Of a DNA stretch of 32,341 nt, positions 31,901 through 32,341 are shown piece by piece (within the stretch, counting starts at the first letter, position 1; each line of letters begins with the position of its first letter). The notes beneath the pieces were generated by a model, which saw only the letters and a list, made by a program, of their open reading frames with translations, was not told where the DNA came from and searched no databases. Origin of the DNA: Zancudomyces culisetae (lineage: Eukaryota > Kickxellomycota > Harpellomycetes > Harpellales > Legeriomycetaceae); NCBI GenBank assembly GCA_001969505.1, contig LSSK01001548.1, positions 1 to 32,341 of the forward strand. Direction: 5' to 3'. Position numbers and translations under genes: made by a program.

Positions 31901-32341
31901 GGCGATAAGTTTAGTTCTCGTCACGGTCAGAAAGGTGTGTGTGGTTTGATTGTTGAGCAGCAAGACTTTCCTTTCAACGATTGGGGCATTTGTCCTGATG
32001 TTATTATGAACCCTCACGGTTTCCCCTCTCGTATGACTATAGGAAAAATGCTTGAGCTGTTGTATGGAAAGGCCGGCGTGCTGGATGGAAAGCTGCAATA
32101 CGGAACTGCTTTTAGAAAAAACGATTTTGCCTACCTCTCCTCTGTACTGTTGGAAAATGGCTTCAGTTATACCGGAAAGGATTACCTGACCTCCGGTATC
32201 ACTGGTGACCCTATCCAAGCCTATATCTTCTTTGGCCCCATCTACTACCAAAAGCTCAAACACATGGTAATGGACAAAATGCACGCTCGTGCCCGTGGCC
32301 CCCGCACCGTCCTAACCCGCCAACCTACCGGCGGTCGTTCC
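28994..32341 (+). CDS. RET1: RNA polymerase III second-largest subunit (partial, 3' end beyond window)
   Basis: Rpc2 (RPC128) forms one wall of the Pol III active site and helps make tRNA, 5S rRNA and U6 in the nucleus. The frame is open from ATG 28994 to the window edge, 1116 codons; yeast Ret1 has 1149, but the N-terminus is longer here, so about 60 residues including the terminal zinc-binding end lie outside. Residues 1-100 are a charged R/K/E/Q-rich extension. Family sequence begins at KGLIKQHLDSFNYFV (about 104). Then come SDTPEGELCGLVKNLAL (about 559), the Pol-beta signature GYDIEDALVINKSS (about 825), GDKFSSRHGQKG (about 970) and LTRQPTGGRS at the edge. Pol III rather than Pol I or II is indicated by the N-terminal block and the DMTYAGNVYVDIEY-type region. 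No intron is seen. Synonymous codon choice switches sharply near 31200 (see findings). Confidence 0.97.
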   Translation, partial: MGPKPNVGRRRKEPVNTQEKPRGGRGRKRDEKEEEQQAALAAAEAERIREQQEQEFYERKQAEIAQMIEKYDLKVKDKSKEVKRIEDVGLEDKGELLKKYLEVKGLIKQHLDSFNYFVNVEIQKIVKANELVTSEVDPNFYLKYTGIRVGKAERQEGGGSMGLKETVYTPQECRIRDMTYAGNVYVDIEYVRGRQIIRRKGVNIGRIPIMLRSTHCVLGDLARNESSKYRECEMDSGGYFVVRGVEKVILVQEQMSRNRIIVETDKKGQLMASVTSSTQERKSKTYMVTKNDRLYLKHNSLEEEIPIAIAFKAMGVSSDKEISQLVGGNEYDILEKFESSLEEVSELKIFTQEQSLEYIGSRIRASKFGNSNVRKRTQAEEGLELLSNVVVSHIRVERGNFRKKSVYIGMMARRVLHGMISHKLVDDKDFLGNKRLELAGQLLSLLFEDLFKRFNTDLRINIDKVLKKPNRAAEFDVYNTLVCHTDLITSGFSRAISSGNWVLKRFKMERAGVSHVLSRLSFIAGLGMMTRISSQFEKTRKVSGPRALQPSQWGMLCPSDTPEGELCGLVKNLALMTHITTDDEAEPIEKALFMLGVEDISLLSGTEIYDKGSYVVMLNGALVGVTRAVGRLLREFRKLRRRGYISYFVSISLDEDKRVVNVAADNGRIVRPLLIVENGELRVKKEDIGLLVAGKLTFDDFLRQGKVEYLDVNEENDSNIVLETSEIGPTTTHVEIEPFTILGAVAGLIPFPHHNQSPRNTYQSAMGKQAIGAIAYNQFERIDTLLYLMVYPQQPMVKTRTIELIGYDRLPAGQNAIVAVMSYSGYDIEDALVINKSSIDRGFGRCQVMRKYAALIKKYPNGSYDRIVAAPVDEEGNTPFKYSVVEPDGIGAVGEPLQPGCIVINKQVPSEITAIDMPSQPPSQLQFKPMPTTYRSPELSYLDKVVLTNTESDQVLVKCLLRQTRRPELGDKFSSRHGQKGVCGLIVEQQDFPFNDWGICPDVIMNPHGFPSRMTIGKMLELLYGKAGVLDGKLQYGTAFRKNDFAYLSSVLLENGFSYTGKDYLTSGITGDPIQAYIFFGPIYYQKLKHMVMDKMHARARGPRTVLTRQPTGGRS

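Overview
The window looks like nuclear DNA of an ascomycete yeast or yeast-like fungus. It is AT-rich, with long homopolymer and pyrimidine tracts. Genes are split by short GT-AG introns (89-201 nt in the confident cases), and the products are typical fungal housekeeping proteins. CTG codons fall where leucine or another aliphatic residue is conserved in PCM1, IDP and RET1, which argues against the CUG-Ser clades. I cannot name the genus; a fairly intron-rich, early-branching yeast lineage fits.

Layout, left to right. 1-1169 holds no confident gene. PCM1, phosphoacetylglucosamine mutase (minus, three exons, 3038-1170), makes a UDP-GlcNAc precursor for chitin, N-glycans and GPI anchors. An Sso-type plasma-membrane syntaxin follows (minus, 5555-4533), with its membrane anchor on a separate last exon. 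A long gene-poor stretch leads to a broken copy of a small cysteine-conserved, probably secreted protein (minus, 8091-7547). PTR2, a proton/peptide transporter (minus, 10288-8702), comes next. About 4.3 kb of intergenic DNA then separates it from HAP2/NF-YA (plus, 14600-15681), the sequence-reading subunit of the CCAAT-binding complex. A dense cluster of CCAAT boxes lies upstream of HAP2. Next is an AARSD1/YNL040W-type alanyl-tRNA editing hydrolase (plus, four exons including one of 26 nt, 16422-18125).

The right half carries NADP-dependent isocitrate dehydrogenase (plus, body 22505-23740). A strong mitochondrial-presequence exon with a 5' splice site lies 2.9 kb upstream, at 19470-19563, and can be joined in frame to the body. 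Two paralogues of the cysteine-conserved protein follow (24377-24976 and 26104-26688). After them come an unrecognised 328-residue protein (27635-28621) and RET1/RPC2, the second-largest subunit of RNA polymerase III (28994 to the window edge, missing about its last 60 residues by comparison with yeast).

No operon-like logic links the genes. The most unusual structural feature is a near-identical inverted duplication of about 0.85 kb (7547-8418 against 25813-26655) bracketing 17.4 kb. One arm carries an intact gene and the other a copy with a lost start codon and a nonsense codon. No tRNA, rRNA, CRISPR array, transposon or viral gene was recognised. Functional assignments rest on motifs and on recall of family sequences; no database search was run.
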